Assembly: GCF_007827045.1 (NCBI RefSeq)
Contig: NZ_RPFW01000007.1
Coordinates: 496,001 to 560,000 of the forward strand
Length of the DNA stretch: 64,000 nucleotides
Source of the DNA: Trebonia kvetii
GTDB lineage: Bacteria; Actinomycetota; Actinomycetes; Streptosporangiales; Streptosporangiaceae
Direction of reading: 5' to 3'
Below the pieces are notes generated by a model. That model was not told where the DNA came from, did no database searches, and worked only from the letters and a program-made list of their open reading frames with translations. The position numbers and the translations under genes were made by a program. Below are positions 7,804-15,771 of this stretch, in pieces (position 1 is the stretch's first letter; the number at the start of each line of letters is the position of its first letter).

Positions 7804-9333
7804 TCACGCGGGGTGGAAGCCGGCTGCGAGGTCGGCGAGCAGCCGCGCGCCGAATCCGCTGCACCCGCTCGTCCGCCACGACTCCGCCCGCTCCACCTGA
7901 GCGACGCCCGCGATGTCCAGATGCGCCCACGGCAGTCCGCCGGCGAACTCCTCGAGGAACAGCGCGGCGGTGATCGCGCCCGCGTTCGGTCCGCCCACGT
8001 TGGTCAGGTCCGCCACATCCGAGTCGAGCTCCTTGCGGTAGGCGTGCTCGAGCGGCAGCTGCCACGCCTGCTCCTGCGTCGCCTCCGCCGAGCGCAGCAC
8101 CTGGTCGATGAGCGGCTGGCTGTTGCCCATCACCCCGGCGATCCGCGTGCCGAGCGCCCGCATGCAGGCCCCGGTGAGCGTCGCGATGTCGACGATGGCG
8201 TCGGGCCGCTCCTTGGCGGCGAGCACCAGCGCGTCCGCCATCACCAGGCGTCCCTCCGCGTCGGTGTTGAGCACCTCCACGGTGGTGCCGCCGTGGATGG
8301 TGATCACGTCGCCGAGCCGCAGCGCCGTGCCGGACGGCACGTTGTCGGTGCACATCAGGTAGCCGGTGACCTTCGTCCGGCAGCCGAGCTCGCCGAGTGA
8401 CAGCATCGCGGCGAGGGTCGCGGCGGCGCCCGTCATGTCGTTCTTCATCGTGGCGTGCACGGCGTCGGCCGGCTTGAGGCTGAGGCCGCCGGAGTCGTAG
8501 GTGATGCCCTTGGCGACGATCGCGAGGTGCGCCGACCCGGTACCGACGTCGGGCCGGTAGGTCAGCTTGATCATCCGCGGGTCGTCCGCGCTGCCGCCGT
8601 TGACCCCGATGAGGCCGCCGCAGCCGAGCCGGACCAGGTCGTCCCTGTCGAAGATCTCCACGCTGAGCCCTGCCCGCGCGCCGAGCTCGGCGGCGAGATC
8701 GGCCAGCCGCGCGGCGGTCAGGTGCGCGGGCGGCGTGTTGGCCAGGTCGCGCGCCAGCATCGTGGCCCCGGCGAGCGTCAGGCCGCGCCTGGCGCCCGCG
8801 CTCACCGCGTCGCGCTGCGCGGCATCGGCGAGCAGCGTGACCGACCGGACCGGCGTCCCTGACGGCTCCCGCTTGAGCGGGTCATAGGAGTAGCGGGCGA
8901 GCAGGATGCCCTCCACCGCGACCTGCGCGGCGACCTCGGGGCCGAGTCCCGCCGCGGCGTCGATCAGGTAGGCGACCTCCGCGTCCCTGGCGGCCGCGCG
9001 CGCGAACGCGGCGGCGGCGTCCCGCCCGGCGGCGGCGCCCGCCTGGTCCTTGTCCCCGATGCCCACCGCGATGCGGAGCCTGCCGGCGGGCATGGGCAGC
9101 ACCAGCGTCTGCCCCGCCTTGCCGTCGAAGCCGGCCCGGTGCAGCGCGTCCCTGCTCAGGCCCAGGCTGTGCGGCGGCTCGCCGGTGCTCGCCACCGGGA
9201 TGCCGAGCGCGCCCGCCCCCTCTGGCCCTGGTCCGCCGTCCGACCCGGCCGACTCGGCGACCTCAAGACGCACCCCCCGGCTTGCCGAGGGTACCGGATT
9301 GAAATCAGCGGGAACGAGGACGGCTCGGCTCAT
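7804..9333 (-). CDS. pepA: Leucyl aminopeptidase (M17 family)
   Basis: This cytosolic two-metal M17 aminopeptidase removes N-terminal residues from peptides. The catalytic half carries VAKGITYDSGGLSLKP (metal ligands Lys and Asp), MKNDMTGAAA (Asp) and the signature NTDAEGRLVMADAL (Asp, Glu and the active-site Arg). The length of 509 residues is normal for the family. The ATG at 9333 is preceded by a good GGGGAG ribosome site; the upstream in-frame codons lack protein character. The gene is monocistronic and leftward. A long imperfect hairpin lies 70-140 bp upstream of the start. Confidence 0.95.
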   Translation of the reverse strand: MSRAVLVPADFNPVPSASRGVRLEVAESAGSDGGPGPEGAGALGIPVASTGEPPHSLGLSRDALHRAGFDGKAGQTLVLPMPAGRLRIAVGIGDKDQAGAAAGRDAAAAFARAAARDAEVAYLIDAAAGLGPEVAAQVAVEGILLARYSYDPLKREPSGTPVRSVTLLADAAQRDAVSAGARRGLTLAGATMLARDLANTPPAHLTAARLADLAAELGARAGLSVEIFDRDDLVRLGCGGLIGVNGGSADDPRMIKLTYRPDVGTGSAHLAIVAKGITYDSGGLSLKPADAVHATMKNDMTGAAATLAAMLSLGELGCRTKVTGYLMCTDNVPSGTALRLGDVITIHGGTTVEVLNTDAEGRLVMADALVLAAKERPDAIVDIATLTGACMRALGTRIAGVMGNSQPLIDQVLRSAEATQEQAWQLPLEHAYRKELDSDVADLTNVGGPNAGAITAALFLEEFAGGLPWAHLDIAGVAQVERAESWRTSGCSGFGARLLADLAAGFHPA

Positions 9334-9405
9334 CAAGGCTCCCCTTCGCAGGCATTGCTGACGGCCCGACGATTCCACGCCCGGATCGCGGCGCTCTCAC
9401 CCGGA

Positions 9406-9473
9406 CGGGGTGAACATGCGGGCGGCTCGCGACCGCGACCGGCAAGGCGGCGCGAGACGCCGGGTTCACCCCG
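9406..9473. repeat. 68-bp imperfect hairpin upstream of pepA
   Basis: Outer arms CGGGGTGAAC (9406-9415) and GTTCACCCCG (9464-9473) are perfectly complementary. Inner arms CTCGCG (9426-9431) and CGCGAG (9451-9456) can also pair. The element lies in the gap between divergent pepA and the htrA remnant. Function is not evident. Confidence 0.65.
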
Positions 9474-9542
9474 CTGGGATGAGGCGAGCGATCTTCGTCC
9501 ATCGGATGCTTGCCCCAGTTCGTTCCGGCGGAAGGAGTCCCG

Positions 9543-10097
9543 TCATTAGCGGCGACGAGCGTCATAAGTCAGCCGGGTCGCGTCCACGGTGGTGGCTATG
9601 GGGGCTGGTCGGCGGAATCGTAGTCGTCGGCGGTCTCGCCGGCGGCCTGATCGCGACCGCGCGAACTTGTCGGGGTGCCGTCCGCCGGCGCCACCGTGCC
9701 CAACGAGTCCGGCGAGTCGTCGGGCGGGAGCATCGGCCTCGGCTTCGCGATCCCGGTGGACGCGGCCAAGACGATCTCCGACGAGATCATCGCGACCGGC
9801 CACGTGACGCACGCCTACTTCGGGCTGCAGACCGTACCGATCCCTGAGGCCGCAGCAGCCCAGGCCGGGGTTCCCGCGGGCCTGTTCGTCGCGGGCGTCC
9901 CGGCTGGCGGGCCCGCACAGCAGGCGGGCATGCAGCCAGGCGATGTGATCACCACGATCAACGGCCAGCCTGCCACCAGCAACGTACAGCTCCAGGAGCT
10001 CACGCTGACCAAGAAGCCGGGCGACACGGTTGAGCTCGGCTACTCGCGGGACGGCAGGAACGCGACGACCACCGTTACACTCGCGGAGCAGCCGTAA
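9543..10097 (+). pseudogene. HtrA/DegP-type serine protease with the catalytic domain deleted
   Basis: The 5' part encodes a basic cytoplasmic stub and one transmembrane helix (WWLWGLVGGIVVVGGLAGGL, about 9590-9650), as in membrane-anchored HtrA proteases. It passes directly, with a frame change near 9665, into the end of the protease domain (GGSIGLGFAIPVDAAKTI, about 9725). A complete PDZ domain follows (PAQQAGMQPGDVITTINGQPA) to the stop at 10097. About 200 codons holding His, Asp and Ser of the triad are missing. The 3' frame alone (from 9675) could still give a 140-residue PDZ protein, but no start signal supports that. Confidence 0.75.
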
Positions 10098-10116
10098 CCG
10101 GCTGGGCCCGCTCGGA

Positions 10117-10155
10117 GAACGGGTGCGGGGTATCGGGGGAACCCCGCACCCGTTC
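10117..10155 (+). terminator. Perfect 15-bp stem hairpin
   Basis: Arm GAACGGGTGCGGGGT (10117-10131) pairs fully with ACCCCGCACCCGTTC (10141-10155) around a 9-nt loop, 20 bases after the htrA remnant stop. There is no T-run, as is common for actinobacterial terminators. Confidence 0.65.
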
Positions 10156-10266
10156 GGACTCTCCTCGATAAGGCTGACTTCCGCCGCCGAGCCCGGCGCG
10201 ATGAGTTCGGCGCGGGAGCGTCGTCTGATCTGGTACCGCGTTACTGGTGAAGACAAAGGGGACCCG

Positions 10267-10830
10267 ATGGCCAAGCTGATCTATTCGGCGCTCGCGTCGG
10301 CGGACGGGTATGTGGAAGACGCCGCTGGAGGCATCGACTGGGCGGCGCCCGACGACGAGGTGCACAGCTTTGTCAACGACCTCGAGCGGCCGATCGGCAC
10401 CTACCTGTACGGGCGCGGGATGTACGAGACGATGCGGTACTGGGAGGACGCGCACACCCGGGCCGGCGAGCCCGCAGTAGGGCTGGAGTACGCCGGCATC
10501 TGGCAGGCGGCGGACAAGATCGTGTTCTCCACGTCGCTCGCGGCGGCAACCACCGGCAGGACACGGATCGAGCGGAGCTTCGATCCCGGCCTGGTGCGGC
10601 GGCTTAAGTCGTCCGCGGCGCAAGACATCTCCGTGGGCGGCGCGAACCTGGCCGGGCAGGCCCTGCGGGCCGGGCTGGTGGATGAGCTGCACCTGCTCCT
10701 TGTTCCGGCCATCGTCGGCGGCGGCAAGCGCGCGCTGCCCGACGACTTCCGCGCGGACCTGGAGCTGCGTGATACGCGGAAGTTCGCGAGCGGCGTTGTC
10801 TACCTCGGGTACGTTCTGCGGGCCGCCTGA
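10267..10830 (+). CDS. RibD C-terminal / dihydrofolate-reductase-fold family protein
   Basis: This 187-residue protein is of the widespread bacterial family related to the reductase domain of RibD and to DHFR. Such proteins are presumed NADPH-dependent reductases of unknown substrate. Motifs are the N-terminal MAKLIYSALASADGYVED, the glycine-rich LYGRGMYETM (about 53-62), DISVGGANLAGQAL (about 118) and LVPAIVGGGKRALP (about 143). The ATG at 10267 follows AAAGGGGACCCG, a good ribosome site, and matches family starts. It sits upstream of the DUF5995 gene with 55 bases between them and could share its transcript. Confidence 0.88.
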   Translation: MAKLIYSALASADGYVEDAAGGIDWAAPDDEVHSFVNDLERPIGTYLYGRGMYETMRYWEDAHTRAGEPAVGLEYAGIWQAADKIVFSTSLAAATTGRTRIERSFDPGLVRRLKSSAAQDISVGGANLAGQALRAGLVDELHLLLVPAIVGGGKRALPDDFRADLELRDTRKFASGVVYLGYVLRAA

Positions 10831-10885
10831 TGATCCGGCGCCCGCCACCGCGACGTACCAGGAGTGTGAGCCGGAGAACGCGAGC

Positions 10886-12139
10886 GTGATCGAGGAGCTG
10901 ATCGGCCGGATGACCGCGCTGCTCACGCCCCTCGAGGCGGCAGGCGACAAGCGGCGGTACTTTCACGCGACCTACCTGCGCACCACCATCGCGGTCCGCG
11001 ACGAGCTCGGCCGCGGCGGCTTCGCGGACAACGACTGGGTCGAACGGTGGGACGTCGCGTTCGCCGACCTGTACCTCGATGCCCTCGAGGCCGACATGGC
11101 GGGGGAGGAGCCGAGCCGTCCGTGGGCGATCGCCTTCGGCGCTGCCGCCGGCCTGCCGCCGCTGCGGCACGTGCTGCTCGGCATGAACGCGCACATCAAC
11201 TACGACTTGCCGCAGGCCCTGGTGGCGGTGATCAGCGACGACCAGTTCGGCGACGCGGCACTGCGCGCACGCCGGGAGGCCGACCACCGCGCCATCGATG
11301 ACGTGCTGGCCTCCCGGGTCGCCGCGGAGGACGACGAGCTGACCAGCCTTTCCGGGCCCGCGCCACTGCTCGACCGGCTGCTTCGGCCGCTCAACAGGCT
11401 CGGCACCCAGCGGTTTCTGCGCGAGGCACGGCAGAAGGTGTGGGCCAATGCCGTCGACCTGAGCAAGGCGCGCAGAAAGGGCCAGGACGCCTACGCCGCC
11501 CGGCTGGCCCAGCTGGAGGAGCTGAGCGCCGCGAAGGTCAGGGAGCTGCAGGCACCCGGGCAGGTCCTGCTCAAGCTGGCCGCCCAAGGCTTCGGCGTAC
11601 GGCTGCCTTCGGGGGCCGTGCGGCTGCCTTCGGGTAGTGACGCGGACGCGGCGGGGCGGTTACGCCCGGGTCGTCCAGCGCGGGCCCGTCGACCGCCAGT
11701 CGGCGTCCCACGCCGCTATCCTGCGCCGGTTGAGCCACCAGCGGGCGACCACGCCGGCCAGGGTCACGACGACGGCGAGTCCGGCCACCCCGGCGACTCT
11801 CGCGAGCTCTGTCAGCGATGCCACCTGCGATTCGGCCATGGGCGGCGTGGTGAGCCGCCCGTCTGGGGTCGTATACACCTTCAGCTTGTCGCCGGGCGTA
11901 TGGCCGATGGCGACCGCCATGTCGGTGTCGATCAGTTTGCCGGTCGGCGCGGTCCACTGGGCGTCCACCTCGGTGGTGAGGTTCCCGCCCGTGGCCGGCG
12001 CGCCAATCGTCTTGATGGTGGCCATGACCGGCAGGTGGGACGCGCGCTGCGCGAGTTCGGCCCGCTGCGCCACCGCGTGCATGGCCCCTCCCGCTGCCAG
12101 CGCGGACAGCGGCGCGCCGACCAGGAACAGCACGGCTAG
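10886..12139 (+). CDS. DUF5995 family protein with unusual antisense-overlapping C-terminal extension
   Basis: The first 250 residues match the DUF5995 pattern. A helical protein runs from VIEELIGRMTALLTPLEAAGD through FHATYLRTT and the strongly conserved HVLLGMNAHINYDLPQAL near residues 98-115. Function is unknown. A GTG at 10886 with GGAG nine bases upstream is the chosen start. The conserved domain is over by about 11640, yet the frame stays open to 12139. From 11660 it runs antisense through most of the Rv1733c-like gene on the other strand. The extension is Arg/Gly-rich and protein-unlike, so it is probably lost-stop readthrough. A 21-bp duplication (about 11598-11636) lies exactly at the junction. 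Confidence 0.7.
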   Translation: MIEELIGRMTALLTPLEAAGDKRRYFHATYLRTTIAVRDELGRGGFADNDWVERWDVAFADLYLDALEADMAGEEPSRPWAIAFGAAAGLPPLRHVLLGMNAHINYDLPQALVAVISDDQFGDAALRARREADHRAIDDVLASRVAAEDDELTSLSGPAPLLDRLLRPLNRLGTQRFLREARQKVWANAVDLSKARRKGQDAYAARLAQLEELSAAKVRELQAPGQVLLKLAAQGFGVRLPSGAVRLPSGSDADAAGRLRPGRPARARRPPVGVPRRYPAPVEPPAGDHAGQGHDDGESGHPGDSRELCQRCHLRFGHGRRGEPPVWGRIHLQLVAGRMADGDRHVGVDQFAGRRGPLGVHLGGEVPARGRRANRLDGGHDRQVGRALREFGPLRHRVHGPSRCQRGQRRADQEQHG

Positions 12140-12235
12140 CAGGATCAGCACGACGCTTTCCGCCCGATCGGTGGCACGGCGCAACGGATTGCGGTCAAAT
12201 CGCATCCCCCGGACGAACCTGCCCGCCGTCGTCAC
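11660..12235 (-). CDS. Rv1733c-type two-helix membrane protein
   Basis: The 191-residue protein has the hallmarks of the actinobacterial Rv1733c family. These are a basic NPLRRATDRAE block, a first transmembrane helix (about residues 32-52), an extracytoplasmic domain with VDAQWTAPTGK and the IGHTPGDKLKVY motif, a second helix (about 150-172), and a short basic tail with RRIAAWDADW. The role is unknown; mycobacterial relatives are dormancy antigens. A GTG at 12235 after a GGGAAGC ribosome site is preferred; ATG 12205 is the alternative. It is convergent with DUF5995, whose open frame overlaps it antisense for 480 bases. Confidence 0.75.
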   Translation of the reverse strand: MTTAGRFVRGMRFDRNPLRRATDRAESVVLILLAVLFLVGAPLSALAAGGAMHAVAQRAELAQRASHLPVMATIKTIGAPATGGNLTTEVDAQWTAPTGKLIDTDMAVAIGHTPGDKLKVYTTPDGRLTTPPMAESQVASLTELARVAGVAGLAVVVTLAGVVARWWLNRRRIAAWDADWRSTGPRWTTRA

Positions 12236-12335
12236 CCCGAGCTTCCCACGCCCGACGCCAATCGGCCTCACCCCATCAACTTTACGTGCCCGTCCGCGTA
12301 CACCATCCGCCAGCCACCCACTGCGACGCCGGGGG

Positions 12336-13565
12336 TCATCGGTCCCGGCCGAGTGCGTGCGCCGCCTCCCTGAGCCGCTCCCTGGTGGACGGGTGGGCGA
12401 CATGCTCGATGATCTGCCCCGCCTGGCCGCGCTCGTCGTGTCCCCAGATCGCCGCGGCGCCCTGCTCGCTGACGATGTAGCTGTGCTGGAACGACGTCAC
12501 AGGACCGTCGAGCCGTGGCACGACGGTGGACACGCCCGCCTTCGGATGCCAGGACGGCAGCGCGATGATCGCCTGGCCGCCTGGCGAGTGCAGCGCACCG
12601 ACGACGAAGTCGGTCTGGCCGCCGAACCCCGAGTGGATCGCCCCCTTCACCCAGGTGGCGTTGGCCTGGGCGAACAGGTCGACCTGGAGGGCACCGTTGA
12701 CCGAGGCCATCGCAGGACGGCGGGCGATCGTTGCCGGGTCGTTCACCGTCTCTGTCCGCAGCATCCGCACATCCGGGTTGCGGTCAAGCCACGCGTAGAG
12801 GTCGGCACTGCCGAAGGCGAACGATGCGATGACCGGCTGCGCCGCGTCGAGCGCGCCCGCCTTGGCCAGGCCGAGCACGCCGTCGCTGAACATCTCCGAC
12901 CAGACCGTCAGGCCGCGCCTGGCGTGCAGCCCGGCAAGCACCGCGTCGGGTACCGCGCCGATGCCTGCCTGCAGTGTCGCGCCGTCGCCGATGAGCGCGG
13001 CCACCCGGTCGCCGATGACGGCGGCGGCCTCCGTCGCCTGCCGCCGCGGTGGCGACGGCAGCGGCGCCTCCGCCTCGATCGCGTAGTCGATGACCTCGCA
13101 CGGCAGCTCCGCGTCGCCGTAGGTGTACGGGACCCGGGGGTTGAGCTGCGCTACCACCAGCCCGCCGCGCGCTCGGACGGCCTCGATCGCGGCGGGCAGC
13201 ACGTTCACCTCCGTGCCGAGCGACACCCGGCCGCCGGCCGGCGCCGACGCCTGCACGAGCACCACGTCCGGCGCCGCGGGGCCGGCCAGCAGCGCGGGCA
13301 CCAGCGACAGGCGGCACGGAAAGTAGCGCAGCCGGGCCAGGCCGCGCATGCCAGGACCGACGAACGGCGACTCGAGCGTCACCCCTTCGCGGTCCGGCAT
13401 ACCCGCCTGTGCGTTCAGCACGAACAGGCGGTAGCTAGCGACCGCGCCGTCGAGGACGGCGAGGGCCCGCCAGGGGGTGGCGAAATTGCCGCCTGCGACG
13501 ATCCGCGGCATGCCAGGCAGCGCGCCGAACACTGCCGCGAGCCGCGGCTCAGAGATGACGCGCAC
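12336..13565 (-). CDS. Acetyl-CoA hydrolase/transferase family protein (CoA-transferase)
   Basis: This 409-residue family I CoA-transferase is of the acetyl-CoA hydrolase / 4-hydroxybutyrate CoA-transferase type, moving CoA between short-chain acids. It shows DGATLQAGIGAVPDAVL (about 210-226), WSEMFSDGVLGL with the catalytic Glu, and the C-terminal GALHSPGGQAIIALPS and FQHSYIVSEQGAA blocks. The GTG at 13565 with a GGGGGG run just upstream fits homologue starts. The gene stands alone on the minus strand and has no partner subunit, as expected for the single-chain form. The physiological substrate cannot be read from context. Confidence 0.88.
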   Translation of the reverse strand: MRVISEPRLAAVFGALPGMPRIVAGGNFATPWRALAVLDGAVASYRLFVLNAQAGMPDREGVTLESPFVGPGMRGLARLRYFPCRLSLVPALLAGPAAPDVVLVQASAPAGGRVSLGTEVNVLPAAIEAVRARGGLVVAQLNPRVPYTYGDAELPCEVIDYAIEAEAPLPSPPRRQATEAAAVIGDRVAALIGDGATLQAGIGAVPDAVLAGLHARRGLTVWSEMFSDGVLGLAKAGALDAAQPVIASFAFGSADLYAWLDRNPDVRMLRTETVNDPATIARRPAMASVNGALQVDLFAQANATWVKGAIHSGFGGQTDFVVGALHSPGGQAIIALPSWHPKAGVSTVVPRLDGPVTSFQHSYIVSEQGAAAIWGHDERGQAGQIIEHVAHPSTRERLREAAHALGRDR

Positions 13566-13809
13566 CGCTGCCCCCCGCTCGCGTCCCCGTTTGGTACTCC
13601 GTTCGCTGCTGCGTTCGCTGCTGGTTACCGGGCCGCGACCGCGGCCCGGGAGGCCAGCCGATGATGTCCATGCTAGGCAGCATGCCCGCGGCAGCCCCGG
13701 CCGGCGGAGGGTACAAGGTCCCAAACCCGGCGGGCCGGATGTCCTCGTGCACGGGTTCCCCCCAAATACCGGGTACACAAGAGGGAGACTTCGATAGGAG
13801 GCGGTAGCC

Positions 13810-14457
13810 ATGAACGCCACCGTCAAGGACGTGATGAGCACCCACGTGATCGCCGTCAGGGAGATCGCCACGTTCAAGGAGATCGCGATCAGGCTGCACG
13901 AGCACCGGGTCAGCGCGTTCCCCGTGATCGACGCAAGCAACAAGTGCATCGGGGTGGTCTCCGAGGCCGACCTGCTCGCCAAGGAGGCGGCCGAGGATGA
14001 GGGTTCCGCGGCGACGCCTGGCATGACATGGGACCGCGACCACTCCAAGGCGGCGGCGGTCACCGCGGGCGAGCTGATGTCCAGTCCCCCGGTGACCATC
14101 GGCGCCGACGAGCCGGTCACCCGCGCGGCCCGGCTGATGTACGCGAGGCGGGTCAAGCGGCTCCCCGTCATAAGCGAGGACGGCACGCTGATCGGCATCG
14201 TGACCCGTTCCGACGTCCTCAGCGTCTATGACCGGCCCGACCAGGACATCGCGGACGAGATCACCGGGGAGCTGATCGCCGGCCGCTTCAGCAGCGACCC
14301 GGCCAGCTACACCGTCACCGTCAAGGACGGCATCGTCACCATGGAGGGCACGCCGCAGGACGCGGACGCCGGCCGCGGCATCCTCGACGCCGCCAGGCAC
14401 GTCGAGGGCGTCGTCGCCGTCCGCGACCGGCTGGCATACCAGCCGGGCAGCGCGTAG
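13810..14457 (+). CDS. CBS-domain pair plus BON domain protein
   Basis: The 215-residue cytosolic protein has two CBS domains. The first (about 1-55) opens with VKDVMSTHVIAV and the second (about 78-135) with LMSSPPVTIGADEPV and ends GIVTRSDVL. A C-terminal BON-like segment (about 155-212) has VTVKDGIVTMEGTPQ. CBS pairs bind adenosyl ligands and sense energy state. Related actinobacterial proteins are hypoxia/stress-responsive, but the partner is unknown. An excellent AGGAGGCGGTAGCC ribosome site precedes the ATG. It is monocistronic, followed 49 bases later by a GNAT gene. Confidence 0.9.
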   Translation: MNATVKDVMSTHVIAVREIATFKEIAIRLHEHRVSAFPVIDASNKCIGVVSEADLLAKEAAEDEGSAATPGMTWDRDHSKAAAVTAGELMSSPPVTIGADEPVTRAARLMYARRVKRLPVISEDGTLIGIVTRSDVLSVYDRPDQDIADEITGELIAGRFSSDPASYTVTVKDGIVTMEGTPQDADAGRGILDAARHVEGVVAVRDRLAYQPGSA

Positions 14458-14506
14458 CGGCATCAGGCCCACGCCCGCTCGCGGCCGGTGTCGCTAGATT
14501 GGCCGG

Positions 14507-15115
14507 GTGACAAGTTCCGCCGGCTCCGCCAACGCCCGACGGGCCACACCCGCCGATATCGACGCCATCACGGCCGCCTTCACCTCCGCCTTCTTCCACG
14601 ACCCGGTGTGGGGCCCGGTCTTCCCCGACGAGAGCCGGCGCGCCGAGCAGTCAGCGCTGATGTGGCGCGTCTACGCGACGGCCGCGCTGCGCTATCCGTG
14701 GACGTTCGTGACGCCGGACGCGGAGGCCGCGGCCATCTGGATCCCGCCGGGCGGCACGGAACTGACGGACGAGGAGGCCGGCCGCCTCGGCGAACTGATC
14801 GAGGAGACCGCCGGCCCGCAGGCGGCCGCCTCAGCCCGCGAGATCGAGGAGCGGTTCGCGGCGGCCCACCCCGCCGGGTCCTCCTTCCACCTCACCATCC
14901 TTGCCACTCACGCCAGCCACCGCGGCAAGGGCCTCGGCATGGCGCTGCTCGCCGAGACGCTCACGCGCATCGATGCCCTGGGCGCCGCCGCCTACCTGGA
15001 ATCCACCAACGCCGTCAACAACGAGCGGTACCGGCGAGCCGGATTCGAACCCCGCGCCGAGATCACCATGCCCTCCGGCCGCGTCGTCACGAGCATGTGG
15101 CGCCCGGCCCGCTGA
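14507..15115 (+). CDS. GNAT family N-acetyltransferase
   Basis: The 202-residue protein has a single GNAT domain. The acetyl-CoA loop is visible as HLTILATHASHRGKGLGMAL (about 130-149), corresponding to motif A (Q/RxxGxG/A). The C-terminal AYLESTNAVNNERYRRAGFEP gives the closing beta-strand block. The acceptor substrate is unknown. The GTG at 14507 has weak or no Shine-Dalgarno, so a leaderless transcript is possible. It is followed by the sigma operon promoter. Confidence 0.85.
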   Translation: MTSSAGSANARRATPADIDAITAAFTSAFFHDPVWGPVFPDESRRAEQSALMWRVYATAALRYPWTFVTPDAEAAAIWIPPGGTELTDEEAGRLGELIEETAGPQAAASAREIEERFAAAHPAGSSFHLTILATHASHRGKGLGMALLAETLTRIDALGAAAYLESTNAVNNERYRRAGFEPRAEITMPSGRVVTSMWRPAR

Positions 15116-15174
15116 CAACGCGTGACCTTGCCGCGAGCCGGTGCGGGATCGAAGCCAGAAAATCTCCCGTGGCG

Positions 15175-15210
15175 GCAACCTTCTTGTCTGGCTACCTGCT
15201 TTAGTTCTGT
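15175..15210 (+). promoter_or_regulatory. GCAACC-type ECF promoter candidate for the sigma/PASTA operon
   Basis: GCAACC at 15175-15180 matches the -35 hexamer used by streptomycete sigma-E-like factors. It lies 36 nt before an in-frame GTG (15211) and 81 nt before the ATG with a good ribosome site (15256). The -10 is not clear (CTGC at N15). The same hexamer with TT following (GCAACCTT) recurs upstream of two other sigma operons here. Confidence 0.5.
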
Positions 15211-15255
15211 GTGCACCCAACCGAGTACCGAGCCGGCTCAGGGCGCGGAGGCGTC

Positions 15256-15771
15256 ATGCCTGAACTTCCCGAGTTCGCGGACTTCGTACAGCGCCGGTCG
15301 GGCGCCATGCTCCGCGCGGCGTGGCTGCTGACCGGGGGCGACTGGGCCCTCGCCGAGGATCTCGTGCAGACCGCGCTCGGCGAGGTCTGGCGCCGCTGGA
15401 GCCGCGTGGCGGACATGGACGCGCCGGACGCGTACGCGCACAAGGTCATGGTGAACACCTGCCTACGCTGGCGCGGGCGGCGCTGGACGGGGGAGGTCAC
15501 GTCCGCGCGGCTGCCCGCGACCCTCGCCGACACCGGCGGGTTCCAGGACGTGGATGTGCGCGAGTCGGTCCGGCACGCGCTGCGCGTGCTGACCGTAAAG
15601 CAGCGCGCGGTCATCATGCTGCGCTACTACGAGGACCGGACCGAGGCCGAGACGGCGCAAATCATGGGCTGCTCCGTCGGGACAGTGAAGAGCCAGGCGG
15701 CGAAGGCCCTGGCCAGACTGCGTCTGGTCCCGGGGCTCGCGGATGTCCTGACGGGAGGGACGGCGGCATGA
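15256..15771 (+). CDS. SigE-family RNA polymerase sigma factor
   Basis: This 171-residue ECF-like sigma factor has regions 2 and 4 only. Region 2 is FVQRRSGAMLRAAWLLTGG then AEDLVQTALGEVWRRW (about 8-50). Region 4 is VLTVKQRAVIMLRYYED then TEAETAQIMGCSVGTVKSQ, a helix-turn-helix at about 115-155. The ATG at 15256 follows GGAGGCGTC. The stop overlaps the next start by four bases (ATGA), so sigma and the downstream PASTA membrane protein are translationally coupled. That neighbour is the likely modulator. Confidence 0.92.
   Translation: MPELPEFADFVQRRSGAMLRAAWLLTGGDWALAEDLVQTALGEVWRRWSRVADMDAPDAYAHKVMVNTCLRWRGRRWTGEVTSARLPATLADTGGFQDVDVRESVRHALRVLTVKQRAVIMLRYYEDRTEAETAQIMGCSVGTVKSQAAKALARLRLVPGLADVLTGGTAA

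Noticed and set aside
15040..15062. tRNA T-arm-like string (GATTCGAACCCCG) within the GNAT gene
   Set aside because: No acceptor or anticodon stems can be folded around it, and it is in-frame coding for AGFEPR.
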